From Acinetobacter bohemicus ANC 3994 (GTDB lineage Bacteria > Pseudomonadota > Gammaproteobacteria > Pseudomonadales > Moraxellaceae): a stretch of 64,000 nt of DNA. The notes beneath the pieces are model-generated. The model searched no databases. It had not been told where the DNA came from and saw only the letters and a list, made by a program, of their open reading frames with translations. A program made the translations under genes and the position numbers. Of the stretch, positions 29,647 through 37,907 are shown piece by piece; the stretch's first letter is position 1; every line of letters begins with the position of its first letter. The DNA lies in contig NZ_KB849164.1 in the NCBI RefSeq assembly GCF_000367925.1, positions 908,349 to 972,348 of the forward strand, given 5' to 3'.

Positions 29647-29787
29647 ATGTCTAAATCACAGTCTCAAAATCAAACAGATTCTAATCAAAGAAACCAACCG
29701 ATAAAACAGCCTCACCATTTACCACAGCAAGACCATAGGCATAATGAACAGAGATCATCTGAGAAGCAATCACAGGTGCAAAAATAA
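29647..29787 (+). CDS. Low-complexity Gln/Ser/Asn-rich small protein, 46 aa
   Basis: The ATG at 29647 follows AATAGGAATAGG, 5-7 bp upstream. The product starts MSKSQSQNQTDSNQRN and is almost entirely polar (Q, S, N, H, K), with no hydrophobic core, so it is probably disordered. Similar Q/N/S-rich short proteins exist in Acinetobacter, but I cannot assign a family or role. Confidence 0.5.
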   Translation: MSKSQSQNQTDSNQRNQPIKQPHHLPQQDHRHNEQRSSEKQSQVQK

Positions 29788-29854
29788 AATATTTTGTATT
29801 AAAAACTTAAGTTTAAGGGGGCTCAGGTCCCTTTAAATAGTTAAGGAGTCAATA

Positions 29855-30076
29855 ATGCATATCAGACCAGTCAAAGCCTATAAGATGAATGAAGACTTTA
29901 AACTTTTACCTAAGCTAATGTATACGGGTGAATATGATGACGATCGTCATTTAATTAATGTATATGATTCATCAAAGGAAAAATTAACAAAAATTATAGG
30001 GACTTATCAATGGATATTAAATTCTACTGGTGAGATTTTTTTTATAGAAGAGGATTATCCTTATCTAGCAAATTAA
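29855..30076 (+). CDS. Hypothetical protein, 73 aa
   Basis: A strong TTAAGGAG site lies 7 bp before the ATG. The soluble product has GEYDDDRHLINVYDSS and ends in EEDYPYLAN. It is followed 14 bp later by a second small gene of similar length and style (beta strands carrying LINVYD- and FINLTNYY-type segments), so the two may be distant relatives in one operon. No known family. Confidence 0.65.
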   Translation: MHIRPVKAYKMNEDFKLLPKLMYTGEYDDDRHLINVYDSSKEKLTKIIGTYQWILNSTGEIFFIEEDYPYLAN

Positions 30077-30090
30077 TAAGGCTATGTGAG

Positions 30091-30294
30091 ATGAATACAA
30101 CATATCCACAAAAGTTAGTTACATTTTATAAATTGGAAAGCCCTGATATTCAAAGAGGTGTTTGGGCTAATTATGATAAAAATGGAAATTTTATAAACCT
30201 TACCAATTACTACGGTAAGGAGTTAATACTCTTGGAACAAGATCGTGTCAATATAGATGGGAAAATATGGGTTTGTAAGGAGTCATTCAGATAA
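30091..30294 (+). CDS. Hypothetical protein, 67 aa
   Basis: Second gene of a small two-gene operon with the preceding 73-aa gene. The product has a YDKNGNFINLTNYYGKEL segment and one late Cys (VCKES). The ribosome site is weak (GTGAG), suggesting translational coupling. No family recognised. Confidence 0.6.
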   Translation: MNTTYPQKLVTFYKLESPDIQRGVWANYDKNGNFINLTNYYGKELILLEQDRVNIDGKIWVCKESFR

Positions 30295-30504
30295 ATTAAA
30301 ATAAATATTATCTAAATAGTGAGAGATAGGTTTTAATCTGTACGTAAAATTATAATTTATTATCTGAGTTTTATATAAAATAAATATATGTGGTTGAAGT
30401 AAAATAAATAAAATTATCGTTAACTAAATAATAAAATATTCAGGCAATACTGGAGAGTTTGATGTATATTTATTTTCTGATGCTGAAAATACAGCGAGTA
30501 AAAA

Positions 30505-30765
30505 ATGCTACCAAAACAATTGAAAATCCTAAGCACTGCTTTAGCGATTCTGGGTATCGCTGCATTTTTCATATTTCAGTATGTGATGCAGCCAGAAAAG
30601 TTGGGTGGTTTTACAGAAGGGACGGAACAATACAATGGCTACCGCTATGCTAAAGACAATCAATTTAAGTCTGTAGATCAGTGTGATGATGAAAAAGATG
30701 ACCCAGCAATAAATTTTAATCAGGACTTTTTTGAAGGCTGTAAACAGTATTTTAATCATCAATAA
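30505..30765 (+). CDS. Membrane-anchored small protein, 86 aa
   Basis: N-terminal helix at about residues 7-27 (ILSTALAILGIAAFFIFQYV) followed by a polar domain with two Cys (QCDDE, EGCKQY), which could form a disulfide in the periplasm. No strong ribosome site. The stop codon overlaps the start of a terminator hairpin. No family recognised. Confidence 0.6.
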   Translation: MLPKQLKILSTALAILGIAAFFIFQYVMQPEKLGGFTEGTEQYNGYRYAKDNQFKSVDQCDDEKDDPAINFNQDFFEGCKQYFNHQ

Positions 30766-30795
30766 GCCCTTCCAAATAAAAAGGGCTTACTTTTG
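30763..30795 (+). terminator. Terminator after the 86-aa gene
   Basis: TAAGCCCTT/AAGGGCTTA stem (30763-30771/30781-30789) with 9-nt loop and C-T4 tail. Confidence 0.75.
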
Positions 30796-30805
30796 AATAG
30801 TTATC

Positions 30806-31045
30806 TTAATCTTGGGCAGTAACCCAGTGACTTTTTACTTCTTCAGCATCTTTATTGAGCATAACTTGATTATTCTTAATCTCATCAACCCATGTAAGCG
30901 GAATAAAATGATGATGACCATCTTCATGTCTGGTTAACTTAAGTTGATCTGTACCTTGAAGATGATCTACTGTTCCTACTTTTGTGCCACATAATGCAAT
31001 AACATCTGCATGTTTGGTAATGTCATTTACATTGATAGTCGCCAT
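30806..31045 (-). CDS. DUF2171 (PRC-barrel-like) protein
   Basis: 79 aa. The layout ADVIALCGTKVGTVDHL, then KLTRHEDGHHHFIPLTWVDEI and a closing VMLNKDAEEV, is that of DUF2171 proteins: small, soluble, related to PRC-barrel domains and often stress-associated. The gene is monocistronic with an AGGAG site before its ATG on the minus strand. Function unknown. Confidence 0.8.
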   Translation of the reverse strand: MATINVNDITKHADVIALCGTKVGTVDHLQGTDQLKLTRHEDGHHHFIPLTWVDEIKNNQVMLNKDAEEVKSHWVTAQD

Positions 31046-31203
31046 GTCATACCTCTCCTATAATAGCGGTAATCTTGCTTATCTAATTTAAGGCATTCTA
31101 AAATTTTTATCGTATATATATGCAAAAGCAAACAAAACGTTAACTAAGTTTACCTTTGAGAATCAATATGGTTGTTTAAACCCTTATTTTGAAAGGATCG
31201 AGG

Positions 31204-31305
31204 TTGAAATACGAGCTATTCTTTTTAGTATTACTCGTTGCTTTGCTGATTAAAAATAAAAATATCTTAGAACTGATTGTTAAAATTTTAGTAAGCAATA
31301 AATAA
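31204..31305 (+). CDS. Possible membrane micro-protein with TTG start, 33 aa
   Basis: TTG preceded by AAGGATCGAGG encodes a short hydrophobic helix (ELFFLVLLVALLI) and a basic amphipathic tail (KNKNILELIVKILVSNK). The strong ribosome site is the main support; no terminator or partner was found. Confidence 0.35.
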   Translation: MKYELFFLVLLVALLIKNKNILELIVKILVSNK

Positions 31306-31376
31306 CATTTTTATCTAATTAAAATCACATCTTTTAAATAAGATGATTCATAAATAAAAGACCATTAAAATAGCTT

Positions 31377-31997
31377 TTACCGATGAGTATTTTTAGGTGT
31401 AGCTACATACTCATCTTGCATTGCAACGAAAAATTGAGTTGCTTCATTGGATGTGCAATTCAGCCAATCAGTTCTATTTTCTTCAGAGATGACAATAATT
31501 GAGCGCTTTTCATGGTTTGGTGCATGGAATTGCTTCATAAAAGGGTGCTGATCGGCATTCATGGTTAACAGACTCATGGATCGAATCGGTTGATCATTGA
31601 TGACCGCATTTTCATAGATTGCAGCCATAGTGAAGGGTAAGCCATCTTCACGAGCAATTTCATACCACTGAGGCTTTCCATCAGTATATTTGGGTTCAAA
31701 AATAGCGTCGACAGGTATTAAGGCAAATTGATTTTTATGCCATGCATGCCGAAAACTCGGCTTTTCGGCGACAGTTTCAGTTCTGGCATTATAGGTGTGA
31801 CGACCATATTTTAATTCTTTAGCCCAAAATGGAATAAGACCAAATTTAGCAAGATCCCATTCGGGTTGATCAGCACCATGGATTAAAATGGGTGCATCAT
31901 ATAAAGGGAAAACATCTTCAGGAAAATCAAATAGAGGTTCAGAAAGACCAAGAAGATATGCTCGATTTCGTTTGATCGCTTTAAAGTTTGCACACAT
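31377..31997 (-). CDS. SRAP-family (YedK/HMCES-like) abasic-site shielding protein
   Basis: 206 aa. Met1-Cys2 places the catalytic cysteine at the processed N-terminus. The family residues N70 (NARTET), E101 (IFEP) and a His in HAPNHEKR (H162) are present, though the usual FYEW block reads IFEPKY, so this is a divergent member. SRAP proteins form a covalent thiazolidine link with abasic sites in single-stranded DNA. It is divergent from the photolyase gene with 331 bp between, giving a small DNA-damage neighbourhood. Confidence 0.87.
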   Translation of the reverse strand: MCANFKAIKRNRAYLLGLSEPLFDFPEDVFPLYDAPILIHGADQPEWDLAKFGLIPFWAKELKYGRHTYNARTETVAEKPSFRHAWHKNQFALIPVDAIFEPKYTDGKPQWYEIAREDGLPFTMAAIYENAVINDQPIRSMSLLTMNADQHPFMKQFHAPNHEKRSIIVISEENRTDWLNCTSNEATQFFVAMQDEYVATPKNTHR

Positions 31998-32328
31998 GAG
32001 TGGTCTCTTTATTTTTATTGATCATTATTATTAAAGCAAAAAGAATGAGCAAGAATCATGGATTTTACAAATTGAGTACTTTAAAGATTTTGACTGGGCA
32101 AGCTTTATAAATATTTTCAGGATAGAAATCTAATCAGCTGAACAGTGAATAGGAATAGCCCGAATGTGAATTGAATTGTTGAACGTGATTTGAGTGATTT
32201 TTGAAAATTAGACAGACTAAAATAATATTAATCATCAATGATCTAAAGTAAAGAACTTGTATTTCATGCTGTTTTTATTTGTTTATTTTTCATAAAATAG
32301 CAATGAATAAATATCTTGAGCTTTGGTA

Positions 32329-33750
32329 ATGTCTATGCAATTAATTTGGTTTCGACAAGATTTACGCATTCAAGACCATGCTGCACTTTGGCATGCCACA
32401 CAAGCGGGTCCTTGCATTGCTTTCGTGGCCATATCCTTTGGACAATGGGCTTTACATGACGATGCAGCAGTTAAAATAGATTTTTATTTAAGACAACTAC
32501 AAGAGCTTAAAAAAAAGTTAAAGAATCTAAATATTCCATTAGTGCTTCAGGAAGTCTCTTTTTGGAAAGATATTCCCGAAGTCATTTCTAAGCTTACACA
32601 AAAACTGGATATTGAATGTCTACATGCCAATATTGAGGTCGGTGTAAATGAGTTAAAGCGGGATGCTCAAGTTCAACAATTGCTCGAGAAATATAATAAA
32701 ACATTTGAGTTGTATCATGATCGTACCCTATTTCCTGTAGGTGCTGTTCGCAATAAAACACAACAACCATATCAAGTTTTTACGGCATTTAAGAAAAAAT
32801 GTTATGAACTGCTTAGTTTAGGCTTGCCACAGTGTTACCCTCAAATAGAAGTACAGGCTGATCTTCCGAATAACGAGGTTTGGTATGAATCAGTTTTGAC
32901 TGCTACATATGAACATTCAGAATATGTTAAAAAACAACAAGCTCACTGGCCTGTAAGTGAAGAATATGCCTTAACGCTATTAGATGATTTTATCAATGAT
33001 AAAGTGATTAATTATCAAAAAGAACGCGACTTTCCTCATTTAGATGCCACCAGCCAATTATCACCTTATTTAAATTTAGGCATTCTTTCCATTCGTCAAT
33101 GTATTCAAGCATTATTTCGCCAACAACACGGGCATTTTCATATAGAGCAATTGGGTCAGCAAACATGGTTAGATGAATTATTATGGCGCGAGTTTTATCA
33201 ACATACGCTTTTTGATTTTCCGCAGCTTTCTAAACATTATCCATTTAAGGCCAATACACAGAATATCCCATGGCGGGATGCGCCCGAAGACTTAGCAGCT
33301 TGGCAGCAAGGGCAAACAGGTATTCCTATTGTAGATGCGGGAATGCGCCAATTGTTGGAAACAGGTTGGATGCATAATCGCGTGCGTATGATCACGGCCA
33401 TGTTCTTAACTAAAAATTTATTGATAGATTGGCGACTGGGTGAACAATGGTTTATGCAACACTTGGTTGATGGTGACTTAGCCGCAAATAATGGCGGATG
33501 GCAATGGTGTGCCTCTACAGGCATGGATTCAGTGCCTTATTTTCGGATATTTAATCCGATCACTCAATCACAAAAATTTGATCCTCATGGTGACTATATT
33601 CGTCAATGGGTTCCTGAATTGGCACATTTAGATGCTCAACTCATTCATGAACCTTATAATAAAAATCCTGACTTGAGTTTAAATTATCCTAAACCGATTT
33701 CAGATTTGAAACAAACTCGGGTTCGGGCAATTGAAGCTTTTAAGGTGTAA
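32329..33750 (+). CDS. phrB: Deoxyribodipyrimidine (CPD) photolyase
   Basis: 473 aa from the ATG at 32329 (CTTGAG 8 bp upstream). The N-terminal antenna domain opens LIWFRQDLRIQDHAAL. The C-terminal FAD domain carries WLDELLWREFY, GIPIVDAGMRQL, the GWMHNRVRM helix, and a GDLAANNGGWQW block with DSVPYFRIFNP. The enzyme uses blue/near-UV light to split cyclobutane pyrimidine dimers. Length and motifs match class I photolyases (E. coli 472 aa). Neighbours are the SRAP gene upstream and a BLUF photoreceptor gene 1.5 kb downstream. Confidence 0.96.
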   Translation: MSMQLIWFRQDLRIQDHAALWHATQAGPCIAFVAISFGQWALHDDAAVKIDFYLRQLQELKKKLKNLNIPLVLQEVSFWKDIPEVISKLTQKLDIECLHANIEVGVNELKRDAQVQQLLEKYNKTFELYHDRTLFPVGAVRNKTQQPYQVFTAFKKKCYELLSLGLPQCYPQIEVQADLPNNEVWYESVLTATYEHSEYVKKQQAHWPVSEEYALTLLDDFINDKVINYQKERDFPHLDATSQLSPYLNLGILSIRQCIQALFRQQHGHFHIEQLGQQTWLDELLWREFYQHTLFDFPQLSKHYPFKANTQNIPWRDAPEDLAAWQQGQTGIPIVDAGMRQLLETGWMHNRVRMITAMFLTKNLLIDWRLGEQWFMQHLVDGDLAANNGGWQWCASTGMDSVPYFRIFNPITQSQKFDPHGDYIRQWVPELAHLDAQLIHEPYNKNPDLSLNYPKPISDLKQTRVRAIEAFKV

Positions 33751-33932
33751 GGAATCATCAACTGAAAAATGGATTGGGGTGGGTATTGTCGATCCAAGAA
33801 AATCCAGATAGATCTTTATATTTAAAATTTAATTGATAATGAATTTTGATGGCTTTCATATTATTGAAATAATTTAACGCTATATTGAGTGAAAATAAAT
33901 AATTTAAAAATTCTAAAATTACAGCGTAGATT

Positions 33933-33972
33933 AAACCTGCTTATCTTGGGAGAGGTAAGCAGGTTTTTTATT
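33933..33972 (+). terminator. Terminator downstream of phrB
   Basis: An 11-bp perfect stem AAACCTGCTTA/TAAGCAGGTTT with 12-nt loop and T6 tail, 183 bp past the phrB stop. The distance leaves room for a small transcript of its own. Confidence 0.88.
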
Positions 33973-34219
33973 TTGATAAAAGCAAATTTAGTCATCTAGT
34001 CAGGCTTTTTTATTTTTTAGTGAGATCCTAAGTAGTTAGCTATAATCAGGTATTTGAGTTGAATATATGCATGGGTGGGATGATCTGGTAGGTCAGTATT
34101 TTAATTGTAAGAAAAATAAAAAGTTAAATTTGAGCGTTCATCATTAGATGGTTTTTTTGACATTATATATTCATAAAATTAAAGTATGATATTGTTTTAA
34201 AATTTTGAGCTTACTCTAA

Positions 34220-34456
34220 ATGCCAAATATTTATATAAAAAAACTAGATAAACTTATTAGTGATATAGTCTCAAAAAATAAAATCCCTGAAAAAATATTA
34301 ATTGGCTATAAGGCTTATGCTGAGCTAATGAGTGATCGCAAATTTTTTGAAGAAGTGGCTGGGTCAGCTATGGAACCGAGTAAGCGAAAATATAAGAAGA
34401 TTAAAATTAAAGTTACTCAAGATGATTATCAGCTTGAGGTGAAGTGTTCAAATTGA
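34220..34456 (+). CDS. Small phage-type protein, paralogue of the 50386-50610 gene
   Basis: 78 aa, soluble, basic. The segment PEKILIGYKAYAELMSDRKF and the later KYKKIKIKV strand align with the 74-aa product of the minus-strand gene at 50386-50610 (LLVIGYMTYSKLMKDAKF ... YYRGIEIKM). Same family, different loci, one of them inside the prophage zone, so this copy is likely a prophage leftover. No strong ribosome site. Function unknown. Confidence 0.6.
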   Translation: MPNIYIKKLDKLISDIVSKNKIPEKILIGYKAYAELMSDRKFFEEVAGSAMEPSKRKYKKIKIKVTQDDYQLEVKCSN

Positions 34457-34587
34457 TATAGCTGTATAACAACTAAAGCTCAGTCATTGATCGGGCTTTC
34501 TCTTGGCTGTTTTGAATTAATGGTAAAGTAATTTTTTGCCAATGTTTTAAAATCAAGTACATATATAATAATTTTCCAGAATCTATC

Positions 34588-34611
34588 GCTGTAGTTTCTT
34601 GTTTTTAGTTT
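34588..34611 (+). repeat. 24-nt motif preceding a terminator (copy 2)
   Basis: Identical to 21132-21155. Here a consensus TATAAT sits about 20 bp upstream and a T8 terminator begins 2 bp downstream, so a transcript of roughly 60-70 nt would be produced. Confidence 0.6.
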
Positions 34612-34612
34612 C

Positions 34613-34640
34613 TACCTCCTAGCAAGGAGGTATTTTTTTT
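34613..34640 (+). terminator. Terminator after the 24-nt motif
   Basis: TACCTCCT/AGGAGGTA with AGCA loop and T8. The left arm contains an anti-Shine-Dalgarno-like CCTCCT and the right arm AGGAGG. The next ATG (34659) has its own AGGAG site. Confidence 0.88.
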
Positions 34641-34658
34641 GAAATTTAGGAGAAACAA

Positions 34659-34766
34659 ATGCTCCACTTCCTCCGTAAATTATTTTGTATTCATGCGTAT
34701 GAATTCGACTTCGATGATAAGTGTGGATACACTCATGAATGCCGCAAATGCGGTAAAGATGATTAA
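34659..34766 (+). CDS. Cys/His-rich mini-protein (DUF1660-like, prophage type)
   Basis: 35 aa with TTTAGGAG 8 bp before the ATG. It begins MLHFLRKLFCIHAYEF and ends with GYTHECRKCGKDD, giving a C-x-x-C plus further Cys/His suited to zinc binding. This is the layout of short DUF1660-type prophage proteins. A terminator follows 36 bp later. It is too short to be certain, but ribosome site, composition and terminator agree. Confidence 0.6.
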   Translation: MLHFLRKLFCIHAYEFDFDDKCGYTHECRKCGKDD

Positions 34767-34802
34767 GTAGTTCTCTAAATTGCCAATGTTCTCCGGCATA
34801 TA

Positions 34803-34836
34803 AAACCCCGTCATTCGTTTGATGGGGTTTTTTTTT
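34803..34836 (+). terminator. Terminator after the 35-aa gene
   Basis: AAACCCCGTCA/TGATGGGGTTT (one wobble) with a 6-nt loop and a long T-run. Confidence 0.88.
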
Positions 34837-35246
34837 TATTTGAGTGGGCTAATCTAGCAAATGGCCATGTTGATATTAAAATTATTACTACTGATGCCTG
34901 TGCTATAGATAAATTTATCACACCATGCTAACACTTATTAATAAAAGCGATTTTTCTAGTGCTATCTCTCAATTTTAGCGTTGGATCTACAATAATGGCA
35001 AAGAGATAAAAGAGCTTGTTAATTGAAGAACTAAAGAAAAAGTATTGTTCTTAAAATGAATGGCTTTATTTTAATATTATGTATTTTGTTTCAGAGCGTA
35101 TAGCATATTTATCAATATTAAGTATAAAACTTGAAATATTAATTTAATTTTTTATCCGTTAGGTTTATTTTATTATGAGGTCATTCTGTATACTCAATAA
35201 AGCTGACAGTTTATTTATATTTTAAGGCAATAGAAGGTTTTTTGTA
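34837..35246. other. Gene-free interval before the BLUF gene
   Basis: AT-rich, no credible frame or RNA seen. The part nearest 35246 should hold the BLUF promoter. Confidence 0.4.
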
Positions 35247-35684
35247 ATGATAGGATGTATCAGGCTTGTGTATGTCAGTCAATTTTATCGGAATGATGAT
35301 ACTTTTAAATTAGATTTAATGGATATTTTAACTACTTCAATTAACTACAATACTCAAGAAGATATAACTGGAGTCCTTTGCTATGGTAATGGTTATTTTA
35401 TTCAATGTTTAGAAGGAAAGAAGTCAACTGTGAACGATTTATATTTTAATAAAATTTTAAAAGATAAGCGTCATGTTTCTTGTCAGTTAATTTATTTTGA
35501 AGAGTCTAAAGTTCGATTGTTTGACCAATGGGCTATGAAATTTGCTCCACTTAATGCCAATATAAGAACTTTCTTTTTAGAACATTACAATAATGAGTTC
35601 AATCCATTTTTACTGAATACATTAACAATTGGGCCATTTCTGAAAATTTTATCCAAACAAAATGAATGGGAATATTATATTTAA
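35247..35684 (+). CDS. BLUF-domain blue-light photoreceptor (BlsA-like)
   Basis: 145 aa, a lone BLUF domain plus short C-terminal helices, the size of Acinetobacter BlsA (156 aa). Flavin-site residues are visible: Y9 in RLVYVSQ, Asn in SINYN (33/35), Q53 in YFIQCLEG, and W95/M97 in QWAMKF. BLUF proteins shift their flavin hydrogen-bond network in blue light and act through protein partners. AGAAGG precedes the ATG. Downstream targets are not evident; a photolyase gene lies 1.5 kb upstream. Confidence 0.92.
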   Translation: MIGCIRLVYVSQFYRNDDTFKLDLMDILTTSINYNTQEDITGVLCYGNGYFIQCLEGKKSTVNDLYFNKILKDKRHVSCQLIYFEESKVRLFDQWAMKFAPLNANIRTFFLEHYNNEFNPFLLNTLTIGPFLKILSKQNEWEYYI

Positions 35685-35714
35685 TTTGATACAAAAAGAT
35701 CCTATTTTAGGACT

Positions 35715-35742
35715 ATTTTGCATAAGAAATTTTATGTTAATG
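35715..35742 (+). other. Weak dif-like sequence
   Basis: ATTTTGCATAA, 6-bp centre GAAATT, then TTATGTTAATG. The arms match the strong site at 52344 at 9/11 and 10/11 positions. In such AT-rich sequence this may be chance, but two other dif-like motifs lie within 400 bp. Confidence 0.3.
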
Positions 35743-35894
35743 TTATATCGAGAAAATAAGCTAAAAATTGATGAATATATAAATAACCAATTCTTAGGGG
35801 TATTCATTTCTTAAATAAACAAATAATTTAACTGTAGGCAGGAGCTATACGAAATATAATTTAGAGGGTAAAACATGTCAGATAAATATCCTCT

Positions 35895-36048
35895 CAAGGA
35901 GCATCCGCAAAAATTTTGGATAGTTTGAACAGTGGATGAATTGGTAGAACACAATAAAGTGTTGTGGTGATCAAATATTAATCATTTTTATTGGTGATAT
36001 ATTCCAGAGTTGTATATAAAAAGCCGACTTGTTTCCAAGCCGGCTTTT
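35895..36048 (+). repeat. About 155-bp element with DnaA-box-like words and a terminator (copy 1)
   Basis: Aligns at roughly 77% identity with the reverse complement of 54291-54446 (identity estimated by eye). The shared landmarks are ATCCGCA, AGTGGATGA, CAAATATT/TAAATATT, TTCCAGAGTTGTA and a terminator hairpin. This copy has degenerate versions of the DnaA-like words. A dif-like site follows 57 bp later, as in copy 2. Confidence 0.7.
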
Positions 36049-36052
36049 TGCT
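36020..36052 (+). terminator. Terminator hairpin inside the repeat element
   Basis: AAAGCCGACTTG/CAAGCCGGCTTT around TTTC, one mismatch, followed by a short T-run. Confidence 0.75.
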
Positions 36053-36105
36053 ATTTTTAAGATTGGAATAGGTTCTTAACTGTTTTAAAAAAGATATTTA
36101 AGAAA

Positions 36106-36133
36106 ATTCCGTATAACGACTATTATGTTGTAT
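36106..36133 (+). other. Degenerate dif-type XerC/XerD site
   Basis: XerC-like arm ATTCCGTATAA (10/11 to ATTTCGTATAA), 6-bp centre CGACTA, XerD-like arm TTATGTTGTAT (9/11 to TTATGTTAAAT). It lies 57 bp after the repeat element, in the same relative position as the strong site at 54200 relative to copy 2. Confidence 0.55.
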
Positions 36134-36364
36134 AACGGGTTTTATCTATTTTAAAATACTCGCTGATAGCTTAATCACAGAACTAACCATACCAACAGTT
36201 TCCACCAGCATTGCGACACAACATGATCTTCTATTACAACGCATACAGGTATACTTTATATATGGGCACGCCGATAAAACTCTTATGAGTAAATGGTCTG
36301 TCTTAGTTTGTATTGAAGATCTCCGAGACTACACCAATGATACCCATCATAAGATGGGAGCTCA

Positions 36365-36703
36365 TTAATTGTTGTAACTACGATTTACTATACCTCTCTT
36401 ACAGAATTTGCCTTGGTATCCATTATTACACTGGGTTAGATCACTGGGTGTTGGTATACCTACACATACACAATATTGATCTTTAACTGGTACGACACCC
36501 GAGATTTTGTCCCGTTCACCGCCACGCATTGTGAAGTTCCTATTTCCACCAGAGCTATAATGAATACTGAAATAGCACGTAGATGAGCTATAAGCATCAC
36601 AACCCCAAGGAACTTTTTCTTGCTTTTCCGCTGATACATTACTTGAAATAAGCAATCCACCGCAAAAAAACAAGCCGCAAAGAATGCTTAACACAAATTT
36701 CAT
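36365..36703 (-). CDS. Small secreted Cys-rich protein
   Basis: 112 aa. Signal peptide of about 25 residues (cleavage after SNVSA). The mature part has six Cys (in WGC, STC, QYCVC, TQC, KFC), likely forming disulfides, and a YSSGGNRNFTMRGGE segment. AGGAGG lies 7 bp before the ATG, so expression is well supported. Single gene, probably secreted or periplasmic. No family recognised. Confidence 0.65.
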   Translation of the reverse strand: MKFVLSILCGLFFCGGLLISSNVSAEKQEKVPWGCDAYSSSTCYFSIHYSSGGNRNFTMRGGERDKISGVVPVKDQYCVCVGIPTPSDLTQCNNGYQGKFCKRGIVNRSYNN

Positions 36704-37063
36704 GAAAACACCTCCTTTTCAGATACAAGCCGCTGATAGGATAGATTTCTGTACTGACCTGAAGCGATTCTAAGTTAACTACAGATATATGGCTCATTTC
36801 TCCGCAAAATAAAATAGAGCATAACTATTCTAAGTTCAGCCTTGTTTGTTAATTTGATCACATTTTAATCGATTTATGGTATGTAATTTGTTTAATAAAA
36901 AGGCTGAGCTTGTACAGCCAAATATTGAGGTGTGGCAAAAAAATAAGATGGGTATGGAACTAATGCCGAAAAATTAAGTGAAGTATAGTCGGAATAAAAA
37001 TATTGACTTCAACTCAACTTGAGGTTTTATGCTGAATCTAGTTTTAATAATTAATTAAATTAT

Positions 37064-37411
37064 ATGAGTAGCTTTAGTAAAACATTTTTGATTTATGGTG
37101 TCAGCAAAGGTCTTGGAAAAGCGATTGCAGAGTTACTACAAGATTCCATAGATACGGTTTATGGGGTTTCTCGTTCGGCTCCGGAAAGTATAGATAATTT
37201 GAAACTATCTGACAATGCTAAAGTGATACTAATAGGTTCAACATAGGGAGTGGATAACCATAATGGTAAAAAATTAATTTTAGCAGAAACAAATCATTCT
37301 TTAATTCCTCTATCGGATGTGATTCAAGTAATAAAATTTATCATTTCTACGATTAATGCAACTTGCGTAAAAGAAATATTGATGCCTGCTATGAAAGATA
37401 GAAATGTTTGA
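37064..37411 (+). pseudogene. Short-chain dehydrogenase/reductase pseudogene
   Basis: The first 60 codons encode an SDR nucleotide-binding start (FLIYGVSKGLGKAIAELL, a TGxxxGxG-type motif) and then hit a TAG. A different frame then runs GKKLILAETNHSLIPLSDVI and on to a TGA at 37411, which looks like an SDR C-terminus. The middle of the gene, including the catalytic YxxxK region, is missing. Internal deletion plus frameshift. Confidence 0.72.
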
Positions 37412-37560
37412 TTAGCAAAATATTTATGCTGAATGCCTGAAGTGTTTCCTTCTTGAAAAAGCTGATGAAGACGTATAATCCAATTGATTAATCATATATT
37501 TGTTATATATCTAATGGTTTAATTTTTCCTTTAAAATTATAAAATTTAAGGCAATTTGAT

Positions 37561-37608
37561 AACAGTCTACAAATCTAAAAATAGTTATTTTTAGATTTGT
37601 AGACTGTT
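37561..37608. repeat. 23-bp perfect inverted repeat upstream of the integrase
   Basis: Arms 37561-37583 and 37586-37608 are perfectly complementary (AACAGTCTACAAATCTAAAA...), separated by 2 bp. The outer part TTTGTAGACTGTTGA recurs at 37848-37862, just 46 bp before the integrase ATG. These repeats are probably integrase arm- or core-type binding sites, that is, an att region. A cruciform or terminator role is possible. Confidence 0.7.
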
Positions 37609-37847
37609 GAACTGCAATTGAGAGCAAAGCTATGCAATGTGATGCAACTATATGTTATTTTAAGTCATTGAAAATACAACTGATTACAACCATATGCTCT
37701 CCCTACCAATCCAACACAAACTAAGTGGATTCTACTTTTTCTATAGTATGCTTGTCGGTTGGTTTTAATTTAAATAATTATGTAATACATATACTTATGT
37801 TGTATTTTACGGGCGCATTATTGCTGCATTTTTTAGCTTGTAGACTA

Positions 37848-37862
37848 TTTGTAGACTGTTGA
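37848..37862 (+). repeat. Third copy of the att-like 15-mer
   Basis: TTTGTAGACTGTTGA, the same as the outer part of the inverted repeat arms. A partial copy (TTGTAGACT) precedes it by 10 bp, giving tandem recombinase-type repeats before the integrase. Confidence 0.6.
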
Positions 37863-37907
37863 GAAAAATGATTAAATCATTAATCGCTAAAGTTTGATGA
37901 AATAAAC

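Noticed and set aside
35841..35870. Another inverted dif-like sequence (ATTTAAC...TATACGAAAT)
   Set aside because: The centre is about 8 bp and the XerD arm matches only 8 of 11; too weak beside the better site at 36106.
36117..36368. 84-codon open frame on the plus strand, no early start codon
   Set aside because: Starts inside the degenerate dif-like site and the only ATG leaves 25 codons; overlaps the end of the secreted Cys-rich gene.
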